This document shows positions 56,641 to 64,000 of a stretch of 64,000 nucleotides of DNA, in pieces (within the stretch, counting starts at the first letter, position 1; every line of letters starts with the position of its first letter). The DNA is taken from NCBI RefSeq assembly GCF_024448895.1, contig NZ_JAMOIC010000004.1, positions 124,001 to 188,000 on the forward strand. Direction: 5' to 3'. The translations under genes and the position numbers were made by a program. The notes under the pieces were generated by a model, which worked only from the letters and a program-made list of their open reading frames with translations, ran no database searches and was not told the origin of the DNA. Origin of the DNA: Stutzerimonas stutzeri (GTDB lineage: Bacteria; Pseudomonadota; Gammaproteobacteria; Pseudomonadales; Pseudomonadaceae).

Positions 56641-57078
56641 TTAATTATAAAGCTCGTTGGTCATGTCAGCCTTTACCAGTTGCTTCAGATGATTCTGCAA
56701 TGCCAGCCCTGGCTCGTCATATTCTGAAGTGATCATGCAATCCCCCATTGACTGAGAATTCTTCCTGAACCGGATTTGGTTTATTTGGGAAGACGTAGAG
56801 GTCGGGCGCACGCAAAATGTTTCATGCTGATTCGAGAGCTTGTAGAGCAGTAGACGGATATTGATCTCAGAAAGGCTGTCGCCGATTAACAGGACGGCTT
56901 TGCTCAAGTTGTCCGTGTATAACTTGATATCGAGCGGCGTTTCGAATTGGAGTCTTTCGTAGTAACTCGTCTCATCCAGCACGATGAGACATCGTCATCG
57001 AAATCACTATGCAACTTGACGATCTGCCGAACTCCATCTCGCGCCTCACCGGATCGCCGGCATTGGCGATCACAACTC
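56641..57078 (-). pseudogene. Decayed SIR2-like gene, C-terminal remnant in several frames
   Basis: Pieces of one SIR2-family protein follow each other in three frames on the minus strand. They are NAGDPV, then ARDGVRQIVKLHSDFDDD, then VLDETSYYERLQFETPLDIK and KAVLLIGDSLSEINIRLLLY. These fit the late part of SIR2-like domains (IVKLHGDFDD, YYERLxFETPLDIKL, LFIGYSLSDINIRxLLYKL). Single missing bases near 57046 and near 56984 explain the frame changes. The last 113 codons (56641-56982) remain open from a GTG and could still make a fragment. The N-terminal NAD-binding part is missing, joined instead to the HAM1-like remnant. Base composition is clearly AT-richer than the flanks. SIR2-like domains of this type occur in antiphage systems; that role is inference. 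Confidence 0.75.
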
Positions 57079-57541
57079 GGCAAAGATGCAGAGGTAGCCG
57101 TCGGGAATGGACACCTCGTCCCACTCGAAGCCTTCGCTGGCGGCTGGCGTGCAGGCAATTCCTGCCGGTCACTTCGCCTATGAAGAAATGCCGCTTGCGC
57201 CCGTCGCAGTAGCCAATAAGCGTGCGCGACACTGCTGAAGTATCGTCCAGGCTGCCAATCAGATCGGAGAAGCGCACCGCATGCAGATTGCCGCAGAAGG
57301 TTTGCGTCAAACCGCCTGGAGATTCATTGAGGCTGATGTAAGGCAGGAGTGATCGACGAAGACCGGTTTGCCAATCAGTTTGAAAAGCCGCGAACAACGT
57401 GTCACTCACTAACTGATTGAGGTCTTCGATCTGTGTTTCGACGATACGCACCGGAAATTTGATGATCTCGATCCCGCTCTGCCAAAATTCTTCCGCGTTG
57501 CGGATTTTCTGTTCATTGGCCGACGCATAGCGGATTTTCAT
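57070..57541 (-). pseudogene. Decayed HAM1-like (RdgB-type) NTP pyrophosphatase
   Basis: The start MKIRYASANEQKIRNAEEFW has the S/T-x-N-x-x-K signature of inosine triphosphate pyrophosphatases. The single open frame (189 codons from 57541) is not the ancestral one throughout. Between about 57386 and 57340 the right protein, FKLIGKPVFVDHSCL, lies in another frame; one extra T in the coding-strand run TTTT and one missing T later shift out and back. The natural continuation ESPGGLTQTFCGNL then resumes. Near 57160 an extra A causes another shift; reading on in the corrected frame gives GRIACTPAASEGFEWDEVSI and PDGYLCIFAEL, then a stop at 57070. The last about 25 family residues are missing. Three indels in one short gene show decay. 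It follows the truncated haemoglobin gene by 23 bases. Confidence 0.78.
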
Positions 57542-57564
57542 GTGTTCGCCAGTGTGGTCGGATG

Positions 57565-57999
57565 TCAGTGGCCGTGCGGACAGGCAAGCCGGCCCGCTTG
57601 CACGATGCGTTGGGCGGGTACCCGCAGTTGCGCCAGCAGATAGTCCGCGAAATCAGCGGAATAACCCTGCCTTTCGATGGCGAGGGCCATGCATTCGAGC
57701 CAGGCGTCGTGCTCGGCTTCAGCCACCTGCCAGCGGGTATGAAACTGCGGAATGTTGATGCTGCCGTATCGCTCTGCGTAGCGGCGTGGACCGCCCAACC
57801 AGCCACAGAGAAACGCCGCCAACCGCTCGCGTGGCGCGCGCAGGTCTTCAGGATAGAGGCGACGCACGCAGTTGGCCCGTTCATGCTCATCCATGATCTG
57901 GTAGAAATCGTTTACCAGCCGGGCGATGCCGGATTCACCTCCTGCGGCGATAAAAGACGCGTCAGCGGTGCCGAAGGGGAGGGGGCCGGTTTCACTCAT
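57565..57999 (-). CDS. Group II truncated haemoglobin
   Basis: 144 residues. The helical segment RRLYPEDLRAPRERLAAFLC and GGPRRYAERYG match group II 2-on-2 globins. The proximal histidine aligns with FHTRWQV, and the distal-pocket tryptophan (G8) with HDAWLECM. The usual RMRH motif is changed to IPQFH, so heme-pocket behaviour may differ. These proteins bind oxygen or nitric oxide in the cytoplasm. The start MSETGPLPF at 57999 is chosen by family length; the frame continues open to 58185. It is divergent from the stress-protein gene 124 bases away. Confidence 0.88.
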   Translation of the reverse strand: MSETGPLPFGTADASFIAAGGESGIARLVNDFYQIMDEHERANCVRRLYPEDLRAPRERLAAFLCGWLGGPRRYAERYGSINIPQFHTRWQVAEAEHDAWLECMALAIERQGYSADFADYLLAQLRVPAQRIVQAGRLACPHGH

Positions 58000-58123
58000 G
58001 TAAACGCTCGAATAGAGATGTGTTGGTGGATTATTGATCCACGGCAATGGATGTGGTCCTGATGGTCTGGCGTGGCAGGGCGATGGTCTATTCTGTCGAG
58101 AATGGGTCAACAGGAGAATCGCC

Positions 58124-58555
58124 ATGCGCAACATCCTTCTAGCTTTCGACGGGTCCGAGAATGCCAGGCGGGCTCTGCAGTACATCGTCGACTTCGCCAG
58201 GGATGCACCGAAGCCGCCTGAAGTCCATGTGCTGAATGTGCAGCAGGAGCCGGTGCTTTACGGAGAGTTCGTCACCGCCGGAACGGTGGAGGAACTTAAT
58301 CAGAGCTTCCTCGATAAATCGAGACGCACCCTGGAAGATGCCGCTTCCGCGCTGCAGACCGCCGGGATCAATCATCAGACTCATGCGATTCTGGGTAATG
58401 TCGCAGAGCAGGTCAGTGACGCGGTGCAGCGCTATGGCTGCGATACGGTGGTGATGGGTACTCGAGGCCTGGGCAGTTTCAAAGGCATGTTGATGGGCTC
58501 GGTAGCGAATCGCGTCATCCATGAGGTCTCGGTGCCGGTCCTGCTGGTCAAGTAA
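58124..58555 (+). CDS. Universal stress protein (UspA family)
   Basis: 143 residues, one Usp domain. It starts MRNILLAFDGSENARRAL and ends with the ATP-binding signature GTRGLGSFKGMLMGSVANRV (G-2x-G-9x-G-S), so it is of the ATP-binding kind, followed by VSVPVLLVK. Usp proteins rise under starvation, low oxygen or damage. CAGGAG lies before the ATG; the frame is open upstream to 58034. It shares an intergenic region with the truncated haemoglobin, which suggests common control by oxygen or stress. Confidence 0.92.
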   Translation: MRNILLAFDGSENARRALQYIVDFARDAPKPPEVHVLNVQQEPVLYGEFVTAGTVEELNQSFLDKSRRTLEDAASALQTAGINHQTHAILGNVAEQVSDAVQRYGCDTVVMGTRGLGSFKGMLMGSVANRVIHEVSVPVLLVK

Positions 58556-58571
58556 CCGGGACCGAGACAGT

Positions 58572-58596
58572 CGGGCTGGATTCAGTCCGGCTTTTT
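58572..58596 (+). terminator. Probable terminator of the universal stress protein gene
   Basis: CGGGCT (58572-58577) pairs with AGTCCG (58584-58589, one G-T pair), followed by GCTTTTTC. It overlaps the last codons of the convergent HNH gene. Confidence 0.5.
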
Positions 58597-58926
58597 CTTG
58601 AGCAGATCAGCCAGGTTGGCGAAGGCCTTGAAGGTCTCCTTCGGGCCGAGATCGCTGCCTGGCTTGGCTTCGGCGTGGTACTGATTGTCTGTATAGCGGG
58701 AATGCTCGTTGTCGTGGCAATAGAGGCAGAGCAGCTCCCAATTCGAACCGTCTTCGGGGTTGTTGTCGTGGTTGTGGTCCTTGTGATGGACCGTCAACTC
58801 ACTCAAGCGCTTGCCCGAGAATTCACGCGCGCAACGCCCGCACACCCAGGGATACATTTTCAGTGCTTTTTCCCGATAGCCCTGTTCACGCTGGGCGTAG
58901 GGCGTACCTGGTTTGTTCGTACTCAT
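58582..58926 (-). CDS. yajD: HNH nuclease family protein, YajD-like
   Basis: 114 residues, nearly the length of E. coli YajD. Zinc-binding cysteines in WVCGRCAREF and LLCLYCHDNEH frame the HNH core LTVHHKDHNHDNNPEDGSNW. The H-H-K-D and N-W residues of the beta-beta-alpha-metal fold are present, so it may cut nucleic acid, but its cellular role is unknown. It lies 38 bases downstream of the YebC-family gene on the same strand and probably shares its transcript. Confidence 0.9.
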   Translation of the reverse strand: MSTNKPGTPYAQREQGYREKALKMYPWVCGRCAREFSGKRLSELTVHHKDHNHDNNPEDGSNWELLCLYCHDNEHSRYTDNQYHAEAKPGSDLGPKETFKAFANLADLLKKKPD

Positions 58927-58964
58927 CGCTTTGCCTCTACCTGAAGATTACTTGCCAGTTGCGA

Positions 58965-59669
58965 TCAGCCCGCCAGGCCAACGTAGACATTCTGCACATC
59001 GTCATGAGCGTCGATAGCGCTGAGGAAGGACTCGACTTCTTCGAGCTGGGCTTCTGACAGCGAGGAGACCGGGTTCTTCGGACGGTAACCCAGCTGCGCC
59101 GACTGTACAGTGAAGCCATGCTCGGGCAACGCCCGGCAAACTACGTCCATGTCGGTGGCATCGCTGATGAACAGCGTGGCGCCGTCCTCTGCCGGTTCGA
59201 AGTCCTGGGCACCGGCTTCGATAGCGGCCAATTCGGCGTCGGCCTCAGCGCTAGCGGGTGCAGCCTCGATCATGCCGCAGTGCTCGAAGTCCCAGGCTAC
59301 CGAGCCGGACGCGCCCAGCTGACCCTTGCGAAAGAGGACACGAATCTCGGCCACGGTGCGGTTGACGTTATCGGTCAGGCATTCAACGATCACCGGAACC
59401 TGATGCGGAGCGAAGCCTTCATAGGTGGTGCGCTCGTAGTTGACGCTTTCGCCGAGCAGGCCAGCGCCTTTCTTGATGGCGCGCTCGAGGGTCTCACGTG
59501 GCATCGAGGCTTTCTTGGCTTGTTCGACCACTAGACGCAAGCGCGGATTCATGTCCGGATCGGCGCCGCTGCGGGCTGCGATCATGATTTCCTTGGACAG
59601 CTTGCCGAAGGTGCGTCCCTTGGCGTTGGCTGCCGCTTCCTTATGTTTCGCTTTCCACTGTGCGCCCAT
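58965..59669 (-). CDS. YebC/PmpR/TACO1 family protein
   Basis: 234 residues. The N-terminal [20 protein letters not shown] and [20 protein letters not shown] match the family; [14 protein letters not shown] is the mid-domain signature. The family was long annotated as transcriptional regulators (PmpR), but recent work ties members to translation through difficult stretches such as polyproline. The sequence resembles the YeeN-type paralogue, so a second YebC is expected elsewhere. The frame is open to 59789; the ATG at 59669 gives the conserved start. Confidence 0.9.
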   Translation of the reverse strand: MGAQWKAKHKEAAANAKGRTFGKLSKEIMIAARSGADPDMNPRLRLVVEQAKKASMPRETLERAIKKGAGLLGESVNYERTTYEGFAPHQVPVIVECLTDNVNRTVAEIRVLFRKGQLGASGSVAWDFEHCGMIEAAPASAEADAELAAIEAGAQDFEPAEDGATLFISDATDMDVVCRALPEHGFTVQSAQLGYRPKNPVSSLSEAQLEEVESFLSAIDAHDDVQNVYVGLAG

Positions 59670-59881
59670 GGTTTCTCTCGTTTTTGCTGAAAGTAGGAAG
59701 ATCGTTCGATTGAGCGATTCTAGCCGTTGGCGTAGCAGCAGGCACGGGCTGCGATCGACTCTGATGAGCCGGCGGGACGTATGGTGCACCGAGGGCGACT
59801 GTATCGCCGATTTGGCCGCCTGCTGTATGACGACGCCCTTGTGGCTGACGGTTCTAATGCATTTTTATCCGAGGAACTGCC

Positions 59882-60778
59882 ATGTCGCCAAAGGACCTGA
59901 TGCTGGCCCTTGTCGTGATCGTCGTATGGGGCATGAACTTCGTGGTGATCAGGGTCGGCCTCGACAACATTCCGCCGATGCTGCTGGGTTCGCTGCGCTT
60001 CATGCTGGCTGCCTTTCCGGCGATCCTGTTCATCAAGCGACCAAAGATGCCGCTGCGTTGGTTGCTGGCCTATGGCGCGACGATTTCGCTTGGGCAGTTC
60101 GCCTTTCTCTTCTCGGCGATGAAGGTCGGGATGCCGGCAGGACTCGCGTCCCTGGTGCTCCAGTCGCAAGCGTTCTTCACCTTGTTCTTTGCTGTGCTGT
60201 TTCTTGGCGAACGACTGCGGATAACCAATCTGATCGGGCTGGTGATCGCGGCGAGTGGTTTGCTGCTGATTGGCATGCAAGGTGATCGAACCATGACGCT
60301 GGCGGGTTTCGTGCTGACGATCTGTGCGGCGTCTATGTGGGCGCTGGGTAACATCGTTACGCGCAAGGTGGGCAAGGTGAATCTGGTCGGCTTGGTTGTA
60401 TGGGGCAGCCTGATTCCGCCAATTCCGTTCTTCGCGCTGTCCTGGTTTCTGGAAGGCCCTGTCGCGATCGAGGCAGCGCTGCGCGGCTTCAACATGGATT
60501 CGGCGTTGGTACTGCTCTACCTGGCGTTTGGGGCGACCATTCTCGGATACGGACTCTGGAGCCGGCTTCTGTCGCGTTATCCAGCCAATACCGTGGCGCC
60601 GTTTTCATTGCTGGTTCCGGTCGTAGGGCTGACGTCTGCCGCGCTTTTGCTGGATGAACATCTGGGGGTTCTGCAGGCAGCCGGCGCGGTGCTGGTGATG
60701 CTGGGGCTAGCGGTCAACGTGGGCGGGGCTTGGGTGGTTGGCCGTCTACGCGTGGCATCCGGTAAACCGGCTGCCTGA
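59882..60778 (+). CDS. EamA/DMT-superfamily exporter, EamA (YdeD)-like
   Basis: 298 residues, ten membrane helices in two EamA repeats (about 4-135 and 145-285). The start MSPKDLMLALVVIVVWGMNF and the segment SAMKVGMPAGLASLVLQSQA resemble E. coli EamA, which exports O-acetylserine and cysteine. Substrate is inferred only from likeness. GAGGAA precedes the ATG. It is divergent from the YebC-family gene and ends at a strong hairpin. Confidence 0.88.
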   Translation: MSPKDLMLALVVIVVWGMNFVVIRVGLDNIPPMLLGSLRFMLAAFPAILFIKRPKMPLRWLLAYGATISLGQFAFLFSAMKVGMPAGLASLVLQSQAFFTLFFAVLFLGERLRITNLIGLVIAASGLLLIGMQGDRTMTLAGFVLTICAASMWALGNIVTRKVGKVNLVGLVVWGSLIPPIPFFALSWFLEGPVAIEAALRGFNMDSALVLLYLAFGATILGYGLWSRLLSRYPANTVAPFSLLVPVVGLTSAALLLDEHLGVLQAAGAVLVMLGLAVNVGGAWVVGRLRVASGKPAA

Positions 60779-60784
60779 ATGCAT

Positions 60785-60815
60785 AGCGCCCCGCGCGGAG
60801 ACCGGGCGGGGCGCT
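60785..60815. terminator. Hairpin between convergent eamA-like gene and the small lysine-rich gene
   Basis: AGCGCCCCGC (60785-60794) and GCGGGGCGCT (60806-60815) form a perfect 10-bp GC-rich stem with an 11-base loop. It can serve both convergent genes; no T-run on either side. Confidence 0.6.
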
Positions 60816-60830
60816 GCATGGCGTCAGTGC

Positions 60831-60962
60831 TCAGCGGGCAGCGTGGCTACCCAGCAGGGGTGTCGCACCGTTCGCTTTATCCTTCTTGGCTGCGCGTTTT
60901 TCTTGCGCAGTCTTCAGGGGTTTCTTTTTCGCATTCTTCTTTGTATCCATACCTTTGCTCAT
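60831..60962 (-). CDS. Small lysine-rich protein
   Basis: 43 residues with about one third Lys or Arg, beginning MSKGMDTKKNAKKKPLKTAQ. It is predicted to be disordered and very basic, so it may bind nucleic acid or ribosomes; this is inference. GAGG lies before the ATG. Similar tiny proteins with the pattern MDTKK-x-AKKKP-x-KT appear in other Pseudomonas genomes as far as I recall, which favours a real gene. The reading frame is open far upstream to 61124, but that part lacks a start with ribosome-binding site. Confidence 0.6.
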   Translation of the reverse strand: MSKGMDTKKNAKKKPLKTAQEKRAAKKDKANGATPLLGSHAAR

Positions 60963-61140
60963 GGCGTCGCCTCGCGGATTAGTGGCTTGATTGTGCATCC
61001 CTGCATGGGTCTGCTCTGTGGCCAGTACACCTCGATGTGAGCGAGAAGAAGGGAAACAGGATGAATCGAGCCTACGCCTGATGCCCCGGATTGGATAGCG
61101 GCAAATTCTGCCGTGACTACCCAAACCGGCCAGCCGACGG

Positions 61141-63063
61141 TCAGACCTTGAAACGACCGATCAGCGTCTGCAGTTCGCCGCCCAGCTGGGCCAGGCGTGC
61201 CGTGGCGGATGCCGTCTCTTGCGCCGCTTCGGCTGATTGGTCCGCCACGTCGCGCACGCTCAATACGCTGCGATTGATCTCCTCTGCGACCGAGCTTTGT
61301 TGCTCAGCAGCGGTCGCGATCTGCTGGTTCATCGCCTGGATGACCGAGACGGTTTCGGTGATGGCCTGCAGCTCCGCTCCTACATCTCGAGCAAGGGTTA
61401 CGGTATCTCGTGCCAAGCTGCTACTGCTGTCCATCATGCCGGAGGCGTTGCGTGCGCCCTTTTGCAGATTGGCAATCAGTGCTTCGATCTGCGCAGTCGA
61501 CTCCTGTGTGCGCTGGGCGAGGCCGCGCACCTCGTCGGCTACCACGGCAAACCCACGTCCGGCCTCGCCGGCGCGCGCCGCTTCGATGGCGGCGTTCAGT
61601 GCAAGCAGATTGGTCTGTTCGGCGATCCCGTTGATAACGGTCAGCACGGTACTGATGCCGTCAGTTTCCTGATTGAGCTGAGTCATGGCTTCGGCCGACA
61701 GCGTGACCTCGCTCGAGAGCTTGTCGATCTGGGCCAAAGCGCGTTGTACAACGGTGTTGCCTTTAGCAGCCTGCTGATCGGCGCGTTGGGCGGCCCCCGA
61801 AGCCTCTTCGGCATTGCGGGCGACTTCCTGCACCGTTGCGGTCATCTCGTGCATTGCCGTGGCGACCTGATCGGTTTCCTGCCGCTGACTGCTTACGCCG
61901 GCGCTGGTTTGTGCGGTAACTGCCGAGAGCTCTTCGGAAGCGGTTGCCAGTTGGGTGGTGATACCCCCGACATGGCCGATCAACGACTGCAGGTTACCGC
62001 GGGTCTTGTCGAGCGCTTGCAGCAGTTTGCCGAACTCGTCCTTGCGCGGCTCCGGAGACTGTCCAGTCATGTCACCCGAGCCGATTTTCTCGGCGATGAG
62101 CACGGCCTGGTTCAGCGGCTGGGTGATCTGCCGGACGATCAATCCACCGATCAGTACGCCGAGCACAATGGCAAACAGTGTGATTCCAACTACCTGGAGT
62201 TTCTTCGAGGTGGCGTCTTCGGCGCGTTTCTTCGTCTGGCTGGAGATGATCCCCTGCGCCTGCTCATAGAGCTTGGCGAAGATGGCCTCCATGTCCTGAC
62301 GCGTCTGCTGCTGATCTGCAACCAGGGGCGGCAACTTCTTGACCAGCTCGACATACTCCGTCGCGCTGGCCTTGAGGGCCGTCAGGCTCGCAGCTTGAGG
62401 GCCGATCAACTCTTGCTCGAGCGGTGCGATGGCAGCGGTGAGCGTCTCAAATTGCTTATTCAGCGCCTGCAGGGCTGGCTCCGATTCTTCCATGAGGTAA
62501 CCCCTGACCGTGAAGCGCAACAGGCGATTCTGCTTGGACAGCTCGGTGGTGAGCAGGGCGATATTGGCTACGTCGCTGGTCGGGTGCAGGACCGGATTGC
62601 CGTAGACACCGTTCCAACGGCGCTCCAGGTCGGCGATCAACTTGTCCGTGGTGTTGCCTGCGTCGACCCAGTTGGCGCGGGTCTGCTTCTTGAGGGCATG
62701 CAGTGCTACGAGTTTTTCGAACGCACTCTGGTAATTGCGCGCCTCGCTGGCGATGGTTTCCAGATAGGCCCGATCTTGCGGCTCGGAGAAGGTTGATCTG
62801 CGTTGCTCGACCAGTTGAGCGATCTTGGCGACCGATTCGCTTACGCGAGTGACGTACTGAGCATCGCCGCGCTCCTCGAATCGCACCTGTGCGTAGCGGA
62901 TCTGATTGGCTTCGTTGAGCAGATTCTCTGCAGTCTGTGCCTTGTCGCTGCGCGAGATCAGCGCATCCATGCTCAATACGCCGATAACAGCGACGCAGAT
63001 TGTGAGCAGCAATACCGCGGCGAAGCCTAGAGCCAGCTTGTAGCTGACCTTGAGATTTTTCAT
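61141..63063 (-). CDS. Methyl-accepting chemotaxis protein with long helical sensor domain
   Basis: 640 residues. First membrane helix about 9-30, periplasmic helical domain 31-289, second membrane helix 290-311, HAMP 312-365, then the cytoplasmic signalling domain. The conserved tip is [20 protein letters not shown] and [18 protein letters not shown]. The roughly 260-residue sensor part is too long for a simple four-helix bundle and suits the helical bimodular (HBM) type that binds organic acids or related ligands; ligand unknown. It ends in FKV without the NWETF-type tail that tethers CheR. It is transcribed alone. Confidence 0.92.
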   Translation of the reverse strand: MKNLKVSYKLALGFAAVLLLTICVAVIGVLSMDALISRSDKAQTAENLLNEANQIRYAQVRFEERGDAQYVTRVSESVAKIAQLVEQRRSTFSEPQDRAYLETIASEARNYQSAFEKLVALHALKKQTRANWVDAGNTTDKLIADLERRWNGVYGNPVLHPTSDVANIALLTTELSKQNRLLRFTVRGYLMEESEPALQALNKQFETLTAAIAPLEQELIGPQAASLTALKASATEYVELVKKLPPLVADQQQTRQDMEAIFAKLYEQAQGIISSQTKKRAEDATSKKLQVVGITLFAIVLGVLIGGLIVRQITQPLNQAVLIAEKIGSGDMTGQSPEPRKDEFGKLLQALDKTRGNLQSLIGHVGGITTQLATASEELSAVTAQTSAGVSSQRQETDQVATAMHEMTATVQEVARNAEEASGAAQRADQQAAKGNTVVQRALAQIDKLSSEVTLSAEAMTQLNQETDGISTVLTVINGIAEQTNLLALNAAIEAARAGEAGRGFAVVADEVRGLAQRTQESTAQIEALIANLQKGARNASGMMDSSSSLARDTVTLARDVGAELQAITETVSVIQAMNQQIATAAEQQSSVAEEINRSVLSVRDVADQSAEAAQETASATARLAQLGGELQTLIGRFKV

Positions 63064-63198
63064 TGTTGTACCTCAAGCGGGGCAGGGTGCCGATGACGAT
63101 GTGTCGTAACACGAGATCGGCTGAGCCTGCTGTTACTTGAGGGTTGTCTGATGACTTTTCAGGCATCTGCCAGGCGGTCATGACAATGGCGCTGACGG

Positions 63199-63519
63199 TC
63201 AGCAGCGAATCCGTTGTGCCTGAATTTCCGGGAGTTCTGCACGCCGCATATAAGCCAGCAACGGCTCGCTGATTCCCAGGCGGTCATTCACGTTCTGGTC
63301 GATCAGTAGCTGGATGAGCTCGCGCTTGAGCGTCATCACTTGCCCATCCAGTGGGTGCCAGATGAACTCGCTAGTGGGCGTGATGCTGGCGTCGGCCACA
63401 TCCATGCCGAACGAGTCTTCGCTGAAACGCACGATATGGCGACCGCTTTTGCTATTGAAGCCTACAAAACCCTGCAGGCGGTCGGCGGCCTGACAAATGT
63501 CAGCGGATGTGATGCTCAT
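63199..63519 (-). CDS. Hypothetical protein, 106 residues
   Basis: Not recognised. A soluble protein starting MSITSADICQAADRLQGFVG, with alternating strands in the middle (SGRHIVRFSEDSFGMDV and EFIWHPLDGQVM) and a helical C-terminus. GAGG lies eight bases before the ATG, which favours this start; the frame is open to 63639. It lies between the chemoreceptor and the MOSC gene on the same strand, 135 bases from the former. Confidence 0.6.
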   Translation of the reverse strand: MSITSADICQAADRLQGFVGFNSKSGRHIVRFSEDSFGMDVADASITPTSEFIWHPLDGQVMTLKRELIQLLIDQNVNDRLGISEPLLAYMRRAELPEIQAQRIRC

Positions 63520-63657
63520 GTAAACCTCGAATATGGGGAGTGGTTTACACGCAGGGCTATAAGTGCTGCTGGCATCCTTCTGCGAGGACGCTTCGAGTGC
63601 GGCATTGTCGCGACAAGCGCACCACCTGAACAGCGGCACGACGCCGCCTGGCGAATT

Positions 63658-64000
63658 TCAGAACAGCGCGCCTTGATCCTGAAGTCGGCGCTTTGCATCA
63701 AGACGCTGGCGAAAACGCACGCGGTACTCGTTCGCCAGCGGCTGTAACGCCTGAAGCCAGTCGAGATTGTCCTCGCCGAGCGCATCATCGATGAAGCTGC
63801 GCCAGACACGAAGCACGGTCGCGGTGGGGTGTGGCCGCTCGAGCAGCTGCAGCTCGGCGCCAGGCCGGATGACCCCGGGCTCCAGTGTTCGATACAGCCA
63901 GCCGGTTCGGCCGCTGCGCGCGAGCTGTCGCGCCAGGCCGCGGGCATTATGGCGGCGATCAAGGTTGCTGCACGGCGAGCGCGGCTGGCTGACTTCGATG
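63658..64000 (-). CDS. MOSC-domain protein, YiiM-like (N-terminus outside window)
   Basis: The last 114 codons of a gene that enters from the right edge. IEVSQPRSPCSNLDRRHNAR matches the MOSC core (S-Q-P-R-x-P-C, with the cysteine that could receive sulfur or bind molybdenum cofactor), followed by SGRTGWLYRTLEPGVIRPGA and LLERPHPTATV. The C-terminal helices belong to the three-alpha domain of YiiM-type proteins. YiiM in E. coli is a molybdenum enzyme that reduces 6-N-hydroxylaminopurine; that activity is inferred. Confidence 0.85.
   Translation of the reverse strand, partial: IEVSQPRSPCSNLDRRHNARGLARQLARSGRTGWLYRTLEPGVIRPGAELQLLERPHPTATVLRVWRSFIDDALGEDNLDWLQALQPLANEYRVRFRQRLDAKRRLQDQGALF

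Noticed and set aside
56972-57541. Intact 189-residue HAM1-like gene
   Set aside because: The frame is open only because two indels compensate; the segment TDWQTGLRRSLLP replaces a conserved motif that lies in another frame, and the C-terminus is unrelated to the family.
61237-62796. Plus-strand open frame of 519 codons opposite the chemoreceptor
   Set aside because: Shadow of the chemoreceptor coding repeats; the minus-strand protein has clear HAMP and signalling domains.

Overview
The window is a stretch of gammaproteobacterial chromosome, high in GC, from the Pseudomonadaceae and most likely the Stutzerimonas (Pseudomonas stutzeri) group. This rests on recognising gene orders known from Pseudomonas: the PA1045-PA1059-type block (helicase, esterase, OmpA-like lipoprotein, pdxH, SlyB-like protein, Mrp antiporter), the glnD-map / rpsB-tsf-pyrH-frr-uppS-cdsA-dxr-rseP-bamA-skp-lpxD-fabZ-lpxA-lpxB-rnhB-dnaE-accA-tilS-pyrG-kdsA-eno-ftsB-ispD block, and the gfnR-adhC-fghA / ispF-truD-surE-pcm-nlpD-rpoS-rsmZ block. 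Species assignment is inference; no 16S or marker search could be run.

Layout. 1-9882: end of a DinG/YoaA-type helicase, a serine hydrolase, an OmpA-like lipoprotein, pdxH, a small membrane protein, a glycine-zipper lipoprotein and a six-gene Mrp-type Na+/H+ antiporter operon. 9906-13418 (minus strand): map-glnD. 13708-39841: a long plus-strand run of essential genes for translation, isoprenoid and undecaprenyl lipid synthesis, outer-membrane assembly, lipid A, replication, fatty acid and nucleotide synthesis, glycolysis and division. In it rseP carries a one-base frameshift in a G6 run. 39899-41469 (minus): a ribosome-hibernation-factor (HPF/RaiA) gene followed by a gene I assign to the bacterial eRF1-like (baeRF) proteins. 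41611-46151: formaldehyde detoxification (gfnR, adhC, fghA) and an old-yellow-enzyme reductase with an ArsR regulator. 46324-52178: the overlapping ispF-truD-surE-pcm-DUF368-nlpD-rpoS series.

52320-52645 holds the small RNA RsmZ, absent from any protein-coding view, with a perfect GacA upstream site, a promoter, several GGA hairpin loops and a terminator. Beyond it the Pseudomonas gene order is lost and the content becomes accessory: a 48-residue acidic protein, a Nudix hydrolase/acetyltransferase pair, a sodium/solute symporter, a small outer-membrane protein and an AT-richer patch (about 55830-57540). That patch contains a decayed HAM1-like NTP pyrophosphatase joined to a decayed SIR2-like gene. 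The window ends with a truncated haemoglobin, a universal stress protein, an HNH protein, a YebC-family protein, an EamA exporter, a lysine-rich mini-protein, a chemoreceptor, an unknown protein and a truncated MOSC protein.

No tRNA, rRNA, insertion sequence, prophage or CRISPR array was seen. Starts were moved from the longest reading frame where family length, Shine-Dalgarno sequence or operon overlap favoured another codon.
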